Positions 1-12,500 of a stretch of 64,000 nucleotides of DNA are shown here, piece by piece (position 1 is the first letter of the stretch; the number at the start of each line of letters is the position of its first letter). Under the pieces are notes generated by a model that was not told the DNA's origin, did no database searches, and saw nothing but the letters and a program-made list of their open reading frames with translations. Position numbers and translations under genes: made by a program. Source of the DNA: Tubiluchus corallicola (Eukaryota > Priapulida > Priapulimorpha > Priapulimorphida > Tubiluchidae); assembly GCA_030141605.1 (NCBI GenBank), contig JAQGDQ010000337.1:60001-124000 (forward strand). Reading direction: 5' to 3'.

Positions 1-2
1 GA

Positions 3-464
3 AGCGTCGCCGAGGAGACACCGTGTAGAGAGCCCGACGATCTCTACGAACGAATCGGTAAATGGGTTAGCAATTTTAACGGACTCGACTGGCAACCTGC
101 TATGTACGAGTTTGCAGGTTACGGACCGGTTCGGTTAGGCCCCACGGCTACACACGGGAGGCAAACTTTCTATGCGGGAAACCAAAACTTAACACGACCA
201 AGCCGGAATCGACATGACGATGTAGACGAACGGAGTTTGTGTCACTGGTATTTCAAGCTAGACAAGAATGAGGATCGTGTTCCAAAGAACCTGCAAGTAG
301 CAGAGTGGCGAGTGAGACATCATCACGCACATCACTGTAATCCAGTCTATTACTACTTCAGGGTGTTGTTAAGGATCGGCTGCAACAGCGACAACATCTA
401 CGAGTACGAGGAAGGTTACGCGAAACTCGTGGTGGCTTACGTAGCAACATCAAACACGCTGTAA
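3..464 (+). CDS. IL-17-like cytokine, C-terminal exon (partial)
   Basis: The frame is open from base 3 to TAA at 462-464, about 153 residues with no start in the window, so the first exon(s) and signal peptide lie upstream. IL-17 proteins are secreted cystine-knot dimers that signal through IL-17 receptors. The family pattern is visible: RSLCHWYF (usual S-x-C-P-W), then D-K-N-E-D-R-V-P (usual D-x-N-R-x-P), a C-N-P-V segment, an RVLLRIGC strand, a Y-E-Y motif and a final strand KLVVAYVAT. Two conserved cysteine sites are substituted: the usual EAxC reads AEWR, and the usual VxC near the C-terminus reads VAY. The 3' end points toward the VWA8 gene on the other strand, and the missing VWA8 terminal exons imply that this gene may be nested in a VWA8 intron. 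A diverged paralogue or a pseudogene exon is possible. Confidence 0.72.
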   Translation, partial: SVAEETPCREPDDLYERIGKWVSNFNGLDWQPAMYEFAGYGPVRLGPTATHGRQTFYAGNQNLTRPSRNRHDDVDERSLCHWYFKLDKNEDRVPKNLQVAEWRVRHHHAHHCNPVYYYFRVLLRIGCNSDNIYEYEEGYAKLVVAYVATSNTL

Positions 465-1292
465 GTTAATTACTAATGTTGAATTTACCTGCTAAACTGA
501 TCACAGGTTAAAATATTACAAACGCCAGTAAGAACAATGTATAATTAACTAATGAGATAGGCTTTTATGTATATATAAATTAAGAACGGTGCTGTACATA
601 TTGATCATTATTAATCAAAATTCATATGTCTTCTAAATGAAATGGTTCAGGCTATTAAGAAAAGGTAGAAATGCTATCGTCTTTCACAATGTGATAAATG
701 AAACAATTACCAGACTAAGCCCTATACTGACAGTGAAAATAGCTAACTTTATCATTATTTGTGTTGTTGTTTTAGAAATTTTTTTTCAAAACTCGTGTGT
801 ATGCCATATTGGCGCTTAAATTATATGTAAAATATCCCAGATACAACAGTTAAAATGTGTTAGAAAAACTGGAGACTTGTTAACACTGTTTAAATTCGTG
901 TTTTTTGATATAAGACTAAGATATTTTTCATGTACACGGTAATGAGTTTTCTTAATGAGTAAAAGATTAAACCAGGATTATCATAGCTGGTAATTTTAAA
1001 ATTGTTTCGTATATTTTATATTAAATGGACTCTGTCCAGCTGAATATTTGAAGTTTTTCATTGATGAATGATGACCGTTCTTGACCAATGACGACCAATG
1101 TACTAGGTAACTGCCTCATCAATGATAGACTATGTAAACCATATTGGTATTTTATATAGCCACATAAACCCTGTTTGTCATTTGTACATACATAAACGGA
1201 ACAAAGTATATAAAAACTGCCTTTTGGCATTGTTAGATATATTAATAATTATAAAACTATGATTATTAGTGCTTATTTTCTTAAACATGAAA

Positions 1293-1298
1293 AATAAA
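1293..1298 (+). promoter_or_regulatory. Candidate poly(A) signal AATAAA downstream of the IL-17-like gene
   Basis: A canonical AATAAA hexamer lies about 830 bases after the stop codon in AT-rich sequence. No nearer canonical hexamer was noticed, but in DNA this AT-rich it may be chance. Confidence 0.3.
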
Positions 1299-3046
1299 AA
1301 AGTTACATACTGTAAACTGGGCTTTTCTGTATTTTAAAGTCATTTAATTAACAAGGTTTACTTTAAAACAATTAAAATATGTAACAGCTGTATTACTGCA
1401 TCTTTCCAAACATTTTATATTTATTGTGTTAATGAAAAGTGTGGGAGATTCAAGTGAAACGCTTCAATTTCCCACTCTGAAATTATTTACACCTACCTTG
1501 AATAATTGGCAAGCTGCCAAAATGACACAGCTTCCTCAATTGTTAAATTGACGACAAGTTTCTCGATTATGACGCTAAGAACCCGTAATCCGTTGTACGC
1601 ATACTTCGTTGATAACACTTTTCGTTTTACAAAACAGCTAAAACACATTCATATCCAGCACAAACCGAGTCCCTGGGAATTTCTACCATATATTTACTAT
1701 GGCAGGACAAAGTCCAATATGTGAACTTGACTATAACTCTTTAAGTACAAAATAGGAGATCGCTGAAACCCACTTTTCTGCGATTCAAAAAGTCGTCTAC
1801 GCCAAATTAAAAAAATGTAAATTTAAACATATTTCGTTAAAGTTTCAATACTATGCAGCTATACCAATTTGTTTGCTTTGTCACAATTTGTTTACTATCT
1901 TTACAAAGACATCTTTATCGTTACTGTTTGACAGTATTAGATGTAATATAAAAGACAGGAGCATCATTGGTATTTAAAAGGTTAGTAAGAAAACAGCGCA
2001 AAAGGAAGTTTAGACGAAATTTTTATCAGCACTAAAAAAGACAAAAACATAAACAGTTGTAACAGACAACTTTCAAGTCTATAAATTTGTTCACTTACAA
2101 CCCTAATCTTATAACTTATTCCCTAATCCAACAGGCAAAGCAAGGAAATCCCCTTTTCCCTATCCCATCCAGGTGTCTAGACCTTCCAGGCGAAGATACT
2201 GAAGAGCTACGTTCCACACACGTAGTATGACAGTTGAGCGTTTTACTGGTTATATAATAAATCACTTATAAAACTGATAGAGTAAATACAACTAATCTGT
2301 CACGTAGTCGGTCGTTTTCTCTTATATACCTTGTGACCCAAAGAAAACTTCAAAAAGGTGGTGAGTTGAAAACCCGAATATGTAATAAGCATCCGATTTT
2401 ACACACAGAGCTAAGGAAGGTTAGGCAAAGTATTCAAATTTTTGTAAAATTTTAATAGTAGTCGACTGGTAATCATTAATCATTTGCAAAAATAGCTAAA
2501 ATGGGGCGACCTCATCAGTTGCTATACGCCGAAGACTTATGCATTTTGCCAAAACGGTTTACACACATCTCATGTTTCGGCACCATAAAATAGCAAGACA
2601 AGAGAGTCTACACCATTTAACTCAGAATAACGTACAATTCAAAGGTTTTTATATAATGTTGGGTACCAAAAATTACTAAATAGTAATATAAATAAACTAT
2701 CATAACTATTTTCAACTTCCAAGTCTAGATTCTGTCAGTGACAGTGTTATTCAAATATTAGAGTGACTTCACAATATATATTTTGTTACAGTGATTAAAC
2801 AGTAACAAGAAATTATTGACTTCGTGTTGTTGTTGCTGCTGTTGTTGTATAATTAAAAAAGTCATTTTTTATTATAACCTTTTGGTTGACATGTGACCTC
2901 AATGTGACCAGGGTCATCATCACGATCCATTTTTCTTGATGTTCATTAAATTCTGCTGTAGTGTTTTAATAATACCTCTTACACAGAAGCTCAGTTCTTG
3001 CATTTTTATAGCTTTACGCATATGAGCCAAATTCTTCAATCTTTTG

Positions 3047-3162
3047 TGACATCAAACCCAGGGATTAAGGTGCTACATCACACAAAATTTGGTCAAAATT
3101 GAAGTGACATCAACCCCAGGGATTAAGGTGCTACATCACACAAAATTTAGTCAAAATTGACG
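3047..3162. repeat. 58-bp tandem duplication
   Basis: Two nearly identical 58-bp copies begin at 3047 and 3105, each starting TGACATCAA and containing GGGATTAAGGTGCTACATCA. They lie about 150 bases downstream of the donor of the VWA8 exon at 3314-3422. Confidence 0.85.
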
Positions 3163-3313
3163 TCAAAATTAAGCAGAATAAAACTTGCTGCACGGTTTTA
3201 CAAAGTAACGCAAGCAGAAAGATGTTACAGGTTGAACAATTCTACAAGCAACTGAAATGTTTTACACAATAGCAGATCTAGTTGTCACTCTGTAATCCTT
3301 ATCACACGCATAC

Positions 3314-3422
3314 CTGGAGACTGTCCAGTATGACCCTCAATGCTTTGACTTGCCTCCGAATGTTTGAAGAGAATTTTTCGTAAAGTTCAGCATCAAATTC
3401 ACTCATTTGAATCTCCTTTAAT
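3314..3422 (-). CDS. VWA8: VWA8 exon, last in window
   Basis: 109 bases, phase 2 to 0. Encodes LKEIQMSEFDAELYEKFS, then RRQVKALRVILDSLQ, the helix before the VWA domain. The next exon was not found down to base 1, so the following intron exceeds 3.3 kb. Confidence 0.95.
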
Positions 3423-3471
3423 CTAAAAGGAACACAAAAATTACTTATATTTTTACTTGCTTTACTTTTTT

Positions 3472-3524
<53 letters not shown>

Positions 3525-3527
3525 CCT

Positions 3528-3584
<57 letters not shown>

Positions 3585-6500
3585 GTGCCATCTCCTTTTT
3601 TCAAAAATCTATATGGCAGTGCAAACATTACCGAAAGTAAGCCAAATGGAGTAGATATATCTGTTATACTGATTTTTTACGAAAGCAATGCAGGTCGAAT
3701 CCAGCCAATAACAAAGGCAGTCCAGGTAACTTTTGCGGCAGCTCACAATGCTGAACTGTTGCATTGTGTACCAGGAGTGAAAGAGGCATGCAGTAGATAA
3801 TAGAGCGGAATATTTTCGCACCAGTAATTAAGTCTGCTCATTTCAGTACTACAATTGGCATTGGGAAACTGAACACTGTAACAAATTGCCTGTTTGAGGC
3901 CTGTTATAAATATTTGGTTTTTCGGAACCAAATTTGCACTCGAAAACCATGGATAACAGAATATTAATGCTCATTGCTACCATTTCTGCTCATATTTATT
4001 CGTGGTCTCACATCTGTGCCAATAATCACTGTATCGAGCATCCGTGGTGATTTAATATGTTTTGGCAGTTTTCCAGCCTTTCGAGAAATGCGGAGCAAAA
4101 TTATTAGGAAGAATCTACCCAGATGAATATTCCGGTTGCCTAATGGAGCGTGAAGCTTATTTGTTTGACACCTGGCACAATGGGGCTAGCCTGTTCCAAA
4201 GTCGACTAGCCGCGATTGTTGTTAATTAGGTGTTACATACTTTTGCACAATAGTGAACTACAAGGATAGCATATGGATTCAATCTGCATGGCTTTCGTGT
4301 AAACTCCATATTAGTTAAACTGAGTTCATCATGACACGTCATCAACAGGCCACAATTAGTGAAGTCTCTCCAAGCCACAAAACAAGCGTAAATTCGAGTT
4401 TTTCAAATATTAACATTACCGCTCTTTAAATGCTTTTTGCGCCATCTTTCTTGCGGCTTCTTTCACTTCCTCTGGTACTGCGTCTTTTTCCGCCTGCGAG
4501 ACCTGGGTGACGTCGTGACCGGCATCCAAACGATACGGACCCCCTACTCCGCCTAGCCCAGCAGTATCCCTTCCTCCAGTGCCTCCTGAAAACATAAACA
4601 TGCACAAACAATAGTAAAAACGCCGGACAGCGACAAACTAGCGGTGAATAAAAGTTTGAATTTCATGTAGAAAACGAAATCAAGTCAAAGCAGTGGAGAA
4701 GGTCAAGCATAGACTACATATGAACCCAGAACTTCATGATAAGATCAGTTATGCATTGATTAAACCACTGCCAAGAACAGCATCCTACATTAAGCCATAG
4801 CTTTATACAGAGCAATAACTATACTATACAACTAAATACGCAGGTACAGTAAACCCTCGTTATACCAGACCTCGTGGTAACGGATTTCGGACATAACCGA
4901 CTGTTTTTGCTATTTGGTCCATGTTGATTACAATGAATGGACAAGTTCACCAGGTGTCAGGATTATGCTCTTCAACAAGCGATTGATACATTATGCCAGG
5001 CCGTTGATGTTATGAAACAGTAAGCCTTTTCACAGCTTCAGCGACTGACAATGATCGTGAAAAGGTGAAAGGTTAAGCATTTGCGTACACTTGACAATGC
5101 CTCGAAGCCCAAACAATCGTAGTATTAACAGTTTCAACAGCTAGCTAGAGCTAGAACCTTAGCTAGTTCATTTTTTCTTGTTCCCAAGCAAGATCCTGCT
5201 AGTAAATCACTTCACATGCACACTAATGCATTATTAAGTAAAGTCCACATAAAAAACTAATGTTACTGAACTGATGTGGCAGACGGCTTTGCTTTGCCCA
5301 CATATCATGTGCCGTTTGAAGTGGTACACTTAACTTTTGACCTACAGCAACTGCGCATGAGCACAACGAAACTGTGAAAAGGCTTATTCTCATTGCAATG
5401 ACATTCATCTTACAGACAGTCCAATGACATGGTTCTTACAGACAACCACTTACCATAGACAGTGTGACTAAGACGTTAGTGTGAACAAAACGTTTCATTT
5501 GTGTCTGAAAGGATAGGAAAGCTGGAATTGAAATGGCGTACTTCATCATTCAGTAAAAGTTAGCAGGTCGAAATAGGCTCAGTTAAGTGTGAAATCTGTA
5601 GCTTTTGTTCAAACGTTTCGAATTTGATTCTAACCTAAAATTGTACATTCAAATAATTCAGCACTTCAACCACATGCGTACTTTTGTCATTAAAACATTT
5701 TAAACATCACGCAATTAGCACAATTTTAGTAGTGCGCATTTTTTAAACTAATTATCAAAGGTTTATAGCAGAACAAAATTAAGTAATAGGGCCTATGCAA
5801 GATCTTTGTACAACCGCTTTTTACTGAAGGTTCGAAAATTTGGTCGAAAATATTTCCAACTGAATTCGAATTCAAAATACCAAAATTCGGTTTCATTCAG
5901 ATTTGAAAGTCACAAATTCGATTTGACGCTAATTCGATTTCTGGTAGAGTACTCGCCCCTATTGTCGATTTTTTTATTTCCTAAAAAACTGTAACTTCGG
6001 AAAAGGAATCAACATTAAATTACGATTATTATTTACATGACTAGTATTTATTTTACCAACACAGACGATAAAAAACTATTACGAACATACAATGATGATG
6101 ATTTAATTAAGCTACATAATGTAGTGTTAGCAAAACTGCAATTGTCTAATTTACGTACTTAAAATCCCTAACTTAACTGAGGAATGCCTAGGCACCTCAA
6201 TGTTCATAACCTAATTAACATTATATTAAGTTTCTAACAAATATCAGTACCCAAAAACACAACATTTATCAAATGATAGTGAAACAAAAATTGGTCATAC
6301 AACCAACACGAAATCTAGAAAGTGTATGACAAATAGTAAAGTCAGAAGAAGTTATTATAACCAAAGCATTCAGAATTACAGCCTAAACTAGTTACGTAAA
6401 AGCTAATGCAAACTGATTCGTACAGAGCAAACTAGATTCAAGTTTGAATACATTGCTCCTGCTACAGTGTTCAAACTAAAGACGCTCATAGATGCATCGA

Positions 6501-9500
6501 AAAAGAAGAAGAGATTTAGACTCTGTTCAATATCGCAACAACGTACGATGTTCGCAACAGACAGGCGTATCCAACTATTAGTCAGTTACATACAATGTTT
6601 GTTTCACCATTTGAAACATTTATGTTTCCTGTAATATCTTTTTGTGTAATTACTATAGTAATTAGTTCATCTAAGAGAGACAATTAAAACATATAGTCAC
6701 ACGTTGTTATACCCCCCCCCCCGTTATAACGCCAGCCTCGTCATAACGGCAATTATTTATCCCGATTCCCATAATATATTAAATACAGGGCATAATGCCA
6801 GGCGCTTACCGCCATCCGCCAACGTATCTGATGTGCCAAAAGTCTATTTTGCATAATAAATTTACCCCGTTATAAAGCCAGCTAAGATAAAGTACAATGA
6901 ATTGTTCTTGAAAAATAGCCATTGTGTTGTGAAAACAATGATCTCCGAACAGAAAAACAATTATGATGCTGAAATTAAGATTTATGTCTAGTTGCAAATG
7001 ACTGTATGAAAGTGAAGATTTGAGCAAGGAACATGCATTTTACGAGGAGTTGTGTAACTAAGCTTCAGTACTGAACTGATGTGAATTTAATGGCTGCAAA
7101 AGCTGTTTGACTCAAGGTGACAAGGTCAAGTTATATGTGGCAGCTATTTATAGTGTTAATTATCTAGTAATGTTGTGTTGGAGTGTGGGTGGGCTGCGTA
7201 GTTGCATATTGCTCTTATCAAGAGAGAGCAACATTTCACAAGAGTGCTACTCCACATTGTGTTAACCTAAAAGTTTTGTAACGTACGCCCGTAGAACTAC
7301 ACCTGCATTTTTGTTAATGCAGCAGAAATGTACAGTATAACACATGTAGGTATAATAATATTATACTATTTATGGCATATTAAAATTAACTAGGAAACAA
7401 AATAGAGGTTACAGACCAGAATGGCTTTGATATTTTAATGAACCTCGTGGACCTCACCTTAATGCCAACCCCGCTACAGCGCCATATTTAGGCGTGTCCC
7501 AGACCTGGCGTTATAACGAAGTTTGACTGTATCCGGTTCAAATTCTAAAAATGGTTTTTAATTCACTAGGACAACTTAATTAAGAGAAGAAAATCACAAA
7601 ATACTCAGCAGCTGATGCTGTTCTAATCGGATGTAATTATGCAAGATAACAATGAATGCAAAATGAATGTTAGTCAAGCCTACATCATTTGTGGTTGAAT
7701 GTCCTCTAAGTTTTAATCAGGGGTGCAGCCAAGTTTTATAGTTAGGGGGAGCAAGCACTTAAAAAAGGCACCATGACAAATACCAAACAATTCTTAAAGC
7801 ACTGATTATACATTTTAATTTTGTGTTTAAAATCAAGACACGAGGAAGATGCAGTTTCAGTAAACGCATGCTCATTTCAAAACCACAGGAGGTAGGTTGG
7901 TCAAAATAAAATAATGATTCCAGAAAAGTTTTCCAAGGTCAAAAAAATTGATAAAAAAGATTCGAATTTTATTGCACAAGTGAAGTAAAGAGTAAGAAAT
8001 TGTTGAAAATGTGCTAACATTGAAAAACGTGCCCAGAGGGAGCGGTTGCTCCCCCTATTAGCTATTCCACTGATTATAATAGTCGGTACTGTAATTCACC
8101 ATCACAAAATATAAGTAACACTTTTCATTCAAAATTCATAATGTCTATGGCAGAAAATGAACAAACCCTAGATAAAAAACACTGTTGATAATTTAATATG
8201 TGCTGAAACTTTTGGATTAGCGGAATATTAAGTCGTCAATTCACCCCCATTTTATGGGTAAACAATGCACAACATAACGTAAAAGTTACAAACTTAATAT
8301 ATTTTAAATTAAGTAAGCAATAGTCTAAATCTATGGCAGTCAGTCAGTTATACAAATACTTATGCGCAATTACGTAAATTACTAGAAACTGTAAGTAAAC
8401 ATTGTCGTAACTTTTCGCGGCAGATACTTTGTTTACATAACATACCTGTATTTGTTTACTCAATTTATGTAATTGTTTACATAACATAGCCATAAAGCAT
8501 CACAAACTTCCACTGTGAACTCGTCACAAATGCGCGGGGAAAATTCCCAGTGGGAATCCAACGCAATGACTAATGAAAATCCCCCACAATAAACAATGTT
8601 AAATCTCGTCACTAAATTCCTGTAAATCTGCTACACAAATTATACTTTAGTAACATGGCTATAGCCAAAAAAATACAATTGGGAAATATATGTAATATAT
8701 AATAAATTACAATACAAAGATATTAACATTTTAAAGAAAAACTTTTTAAGATGAAGGCAAATTAACAGATGTTATGTGCAAAATAAAAATGAAATTGGTG
8801 CAACACATGAAAAACTTCATTCATTATCATAAGGTGGTCAAAGAAACTGAAGAATTACTAAGGGCTTGTACTTTTGCATATGAACTTTGATTAAATTTTA
8901 GAAACTTTAAAACTATTTAGAGCAATGTCTTCTGTTTTAATTACAGTTGTGTATAATTAAACTGTTGTTTCAACAAATAGAAACATTTCCATTTTGCACT
9001 TGTAATATTAAGTTTAAAATTTTTGATAGGGAAAAACGAATTCTTAAAATAAAAATGGCAGCCAGCACCCACTTATGAAAAAACATGGCTTTTTATTCAG
9101 TGTGTGTGGGTGTGGGTGTTTGTGCATGCGTGCATGTCATGTGTGTGTGTGTGGGTGTGTGTGTGTGTGTGTGTGTTTTCAGTAGCATTATAATGTTAGC
9201 ATAATATAACATTATGTAATGTAATAGCTACATTACATTAAAAGTAGTTAAAATATAAGCTAATTACTTGCATATTATTCATCACATACCTTCAATACAA
9301 GCCTTCCCCCCCCCTCCGCCAAGAAAAGTAGCTTGTCAGAAATTGCATTCCCAATGTAATTAATTATTTAAATTTTTACTGTAGGATGTACTGCAAACAC
9401 AATAGGTTGTGCTTGATTTAAAATGATTTAAAACCATGTAGAATACTGGCTTCTGTTGTAGACTGAATGTTACAATTAGTCTCAAGGTTCCCACGGTCAG

Positions 9501-12500
9501 GAAAAATCCTTGAAAATACAGGCTGTCTTGGAAAGTCTTTTACTAAAAAGATAATTTGGTAAAAAGTCGGAAAAAATGATGAAAATGGGCGAAAAGTCAG
9601 GGATTTTGGAAAGGGTTGCAAAGATAATCACCGTGAACCAATATTTTTTCAAACATATTTTTCAGCGATTCGTGTTCAAATAAAATTTTGCCATGGCAGG
9701 TTCCCAGTTTCGATTTCTGTTCCAAAAATAAAGATTGGCCAACACATTATATATCAGTATATGTGTGAATGTATCTTGTGAACGTCCATACACAAAAATG
9801 TATGAATATAATGCAATACCTGCTTATCTTGGTCATTAAAAATCAATATTTGATCAGGGAAATGTCATGGAAAAGCCAGGGAAATTTATTTTAAATTCCA
9901 TGGGAACCCTGGTCATGGAAAATCAATATTTGGTCGGGAAATGTCATGGAAAATCAGTCATAAAAAGTCAGGGAAATTTATTTTAAATTCTATGGGAACC
10001 CTGGTTATGGAAAATCAATATTTGGTCAGGGAAATATCATAGAAAAGTCAGGGAAGTGTCATGGAAAAGTCAGGGAAATGTCATAGCGAAGTAAAATGTT
10101 ATTATTTTACAGATAAAATCTCGATGTTGTGTGTTAACTTTTAATCTTTACATTCGTCATTTCATTTTTACAGGCTGTTCCTATAACAACACTAAATTAA
10201 ACTAGAATCATCTCATTCCAGCTACAATAACCAAATTTCAAGACTAACCTTTCAAATACTATACAAAATAAAAAAGCATTTTAAGTCTAATGACTTACAA
10301 ACTGTAAAACAGCAAATTTACTAACCAGCAAGTTCTCATCAAGGTAATTTATTAAATCAGGGAAGTACTTGATAAAGCTAACCCAGATATTTTCTACTAG
10401 TAATTTCCGTAACAAGTCCTGACCTAGTAATTCGAAAGGCATGCAACACACCTCCACAATTGCATCAGCTTATTGGTTGGCACAGTGTTTGCAATGAAAC
10501 CAAATGTCAAGTAGTGAGGTTCACTGCCTCTTGTAATTAGACCCGTGAAAGTGGCAAAGCACACAGAAGCCTGTTATAGCCTGACATTGCTTGATTTAAC
10601 CTGATGTAACAGGTTCAAACTGGATTTCTGAGAACTTACACTGAAATGACGTATGACGTTATGATGTTAATTAGAAGAAAGCAATTCTGATTCTAAGATT
10701 AAACACTAATAAACTGTGATTTACGCACAGCGTGTAGGTTGTACAAACATTTAGAGAGCATTTAGATCATTTTTCTCTAAAATACCAAGCATAAATAACT
10801 ACTGGTTTTAAAAACAGAAAGTCAAAACTACACAGAGATTGTAAAATAATGATGTTTTTCGATACAGAGTTTATGTCCATGCCATCTTTGAAACAAGTAG
10901 TCATGTTTATTTTATTGTCATCCGTATGCCATGTCTGACAAAAGCTTTAGATAATTGTTTTACTTAAACAAAGCATTTGTTAAAGTAATTTTGCCTTGCA
11001 TTTCTGTTATTGCAGGTACTAGTACTCTGCGCGTGTACTTTGTTAATCATGTGGTTGCTGTAACATTTTCATTATTAGTTTAGAAGTTTTCTGTAAGCAG
11101 CTAATGCTGTGGCAGCTTGTAGCTAAAAACCTTGAATTAAATAGTAAAGCTGGAAGCATGCTAATCATCTAATTTACACTTTGTCATATTCAATAATATG
11201 GTACACGGTTTAAGCACAACACATGCCGAGTCAAAAAGAAATACTACTTGCACAAAAAAGTCGGTACTGCGTGAGCAACAGTGCTCTCTCTGCCTAGTGT
11301 GCAGCATCTTATCTCGGACGTGTGCACATGGCTGCATGAGCACAACAACCGAACACCGCATCGCTGGAAATGTGAAGCCAACAGTTCCATTACATGCTCT
11401 GGTTCCCTACAAGGATTTACAAGCATGTACAAATATAAAGAAAGAATTAAAGAAAAAAGACTTATAAAATATTGAATGTTATTGATAATGTCGAGTGAAA
11501 ATAAGGGGTGCTGCAGTTTCACAGTGCCTGTTCACAAGCCGCCACACAGCTTATGCCAGGTGAGAAATTACCTTTTTTTCAAATTTCATGTAATAAAATA
11601 TGTTTTACAAAGTCAAAAAGTTTCCTGTTTAACAAAACATTTTACTAAAACGTCTTTACGTGGAATGCAAGCAAAGAGCACCGCAATAATTTATATGAAA
11701 GAATACTGAAGCTTGGTTTGTATTGCAACTACGTGTCTAGCAAAGTTTCCAATTTTTTTCACTCATATTGTACAACTAGGTAGGGTTACAGTTTTAACAC
11801 AGGACCATTGTATCAACGTCAAATTAATATGTAATTTAATGAGTGCAAAAAATCTCTAGTTACCATAGAATTGAAATAAAATTAAATGTTCAGGTTCCTA
11901 AAAAACATCAGTCACCAATCTTGATTACTGACAAGTCTAGCGCCGCTAAACTTTTAAATAAGGTTAGTTGCTCAACTAGTAGCAGCAATGTGAATTTAAT
12001 AGTCTTACAAACTTGCATAAAATTGCTAAAAAATGAACAATCAGGAGAAAAAAAAAGCAACAGTATTACTGAGACAACTGATACAAGTCGTCCCACACAC
12101 TTCACTTTACGTGAAGGCGACTTCACACTCATAAAAAAACTAATCCGGCAAATTAGACATTGCCTTGAGGAAGTTTTCAATTAGCAAGCAAACAATAGAA
12201 CGTGCACACGTCAAACTGAACTTCAAATCTCAGTTCACTTCCTGAGCTTGACACAGCTAATAGTTCTCTGATCTTATCGGATACTGATCAATTCAATTTA
12301 AAAATCAAATCAATTATTAATGTGGAAGTTCAATGACATATGAGATACTGAGTTCATTGAGAAGAAAATTAACAGACACATATAGATCAATACTAGCAAC
12401 ACACTGCAAATAACATTAGCTAATGAAAAGTTGGAATTTCCTTATTAGTATGAAATCTAGTCTGCTCAGTCAGTTTTTCATCTCTACTCGACAGATAGAA

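Larger units (their letters stand above)
465..3313. other. Non-coding: IL-17-like 3' flank and VWA8 intron
   Basis: AT-rich sequence with no convincing coding region on either strand. I searched the minus strand specifically for the missing VWA-domain exons (metal-site motif DxSxS) and found none. It holds a 58-bp tandem duplication near 3047-3162. Confidence 0.5.

Noticed and set aside
3457-3654. Leu-Ser repeat open frame
   Set aside because: Produced by the CT microsatellite.
4426-4611. Arg/Ser-rich minus-strand frame
   Set aside because: Out-of-frame shadow of the VWA8 linker exon.
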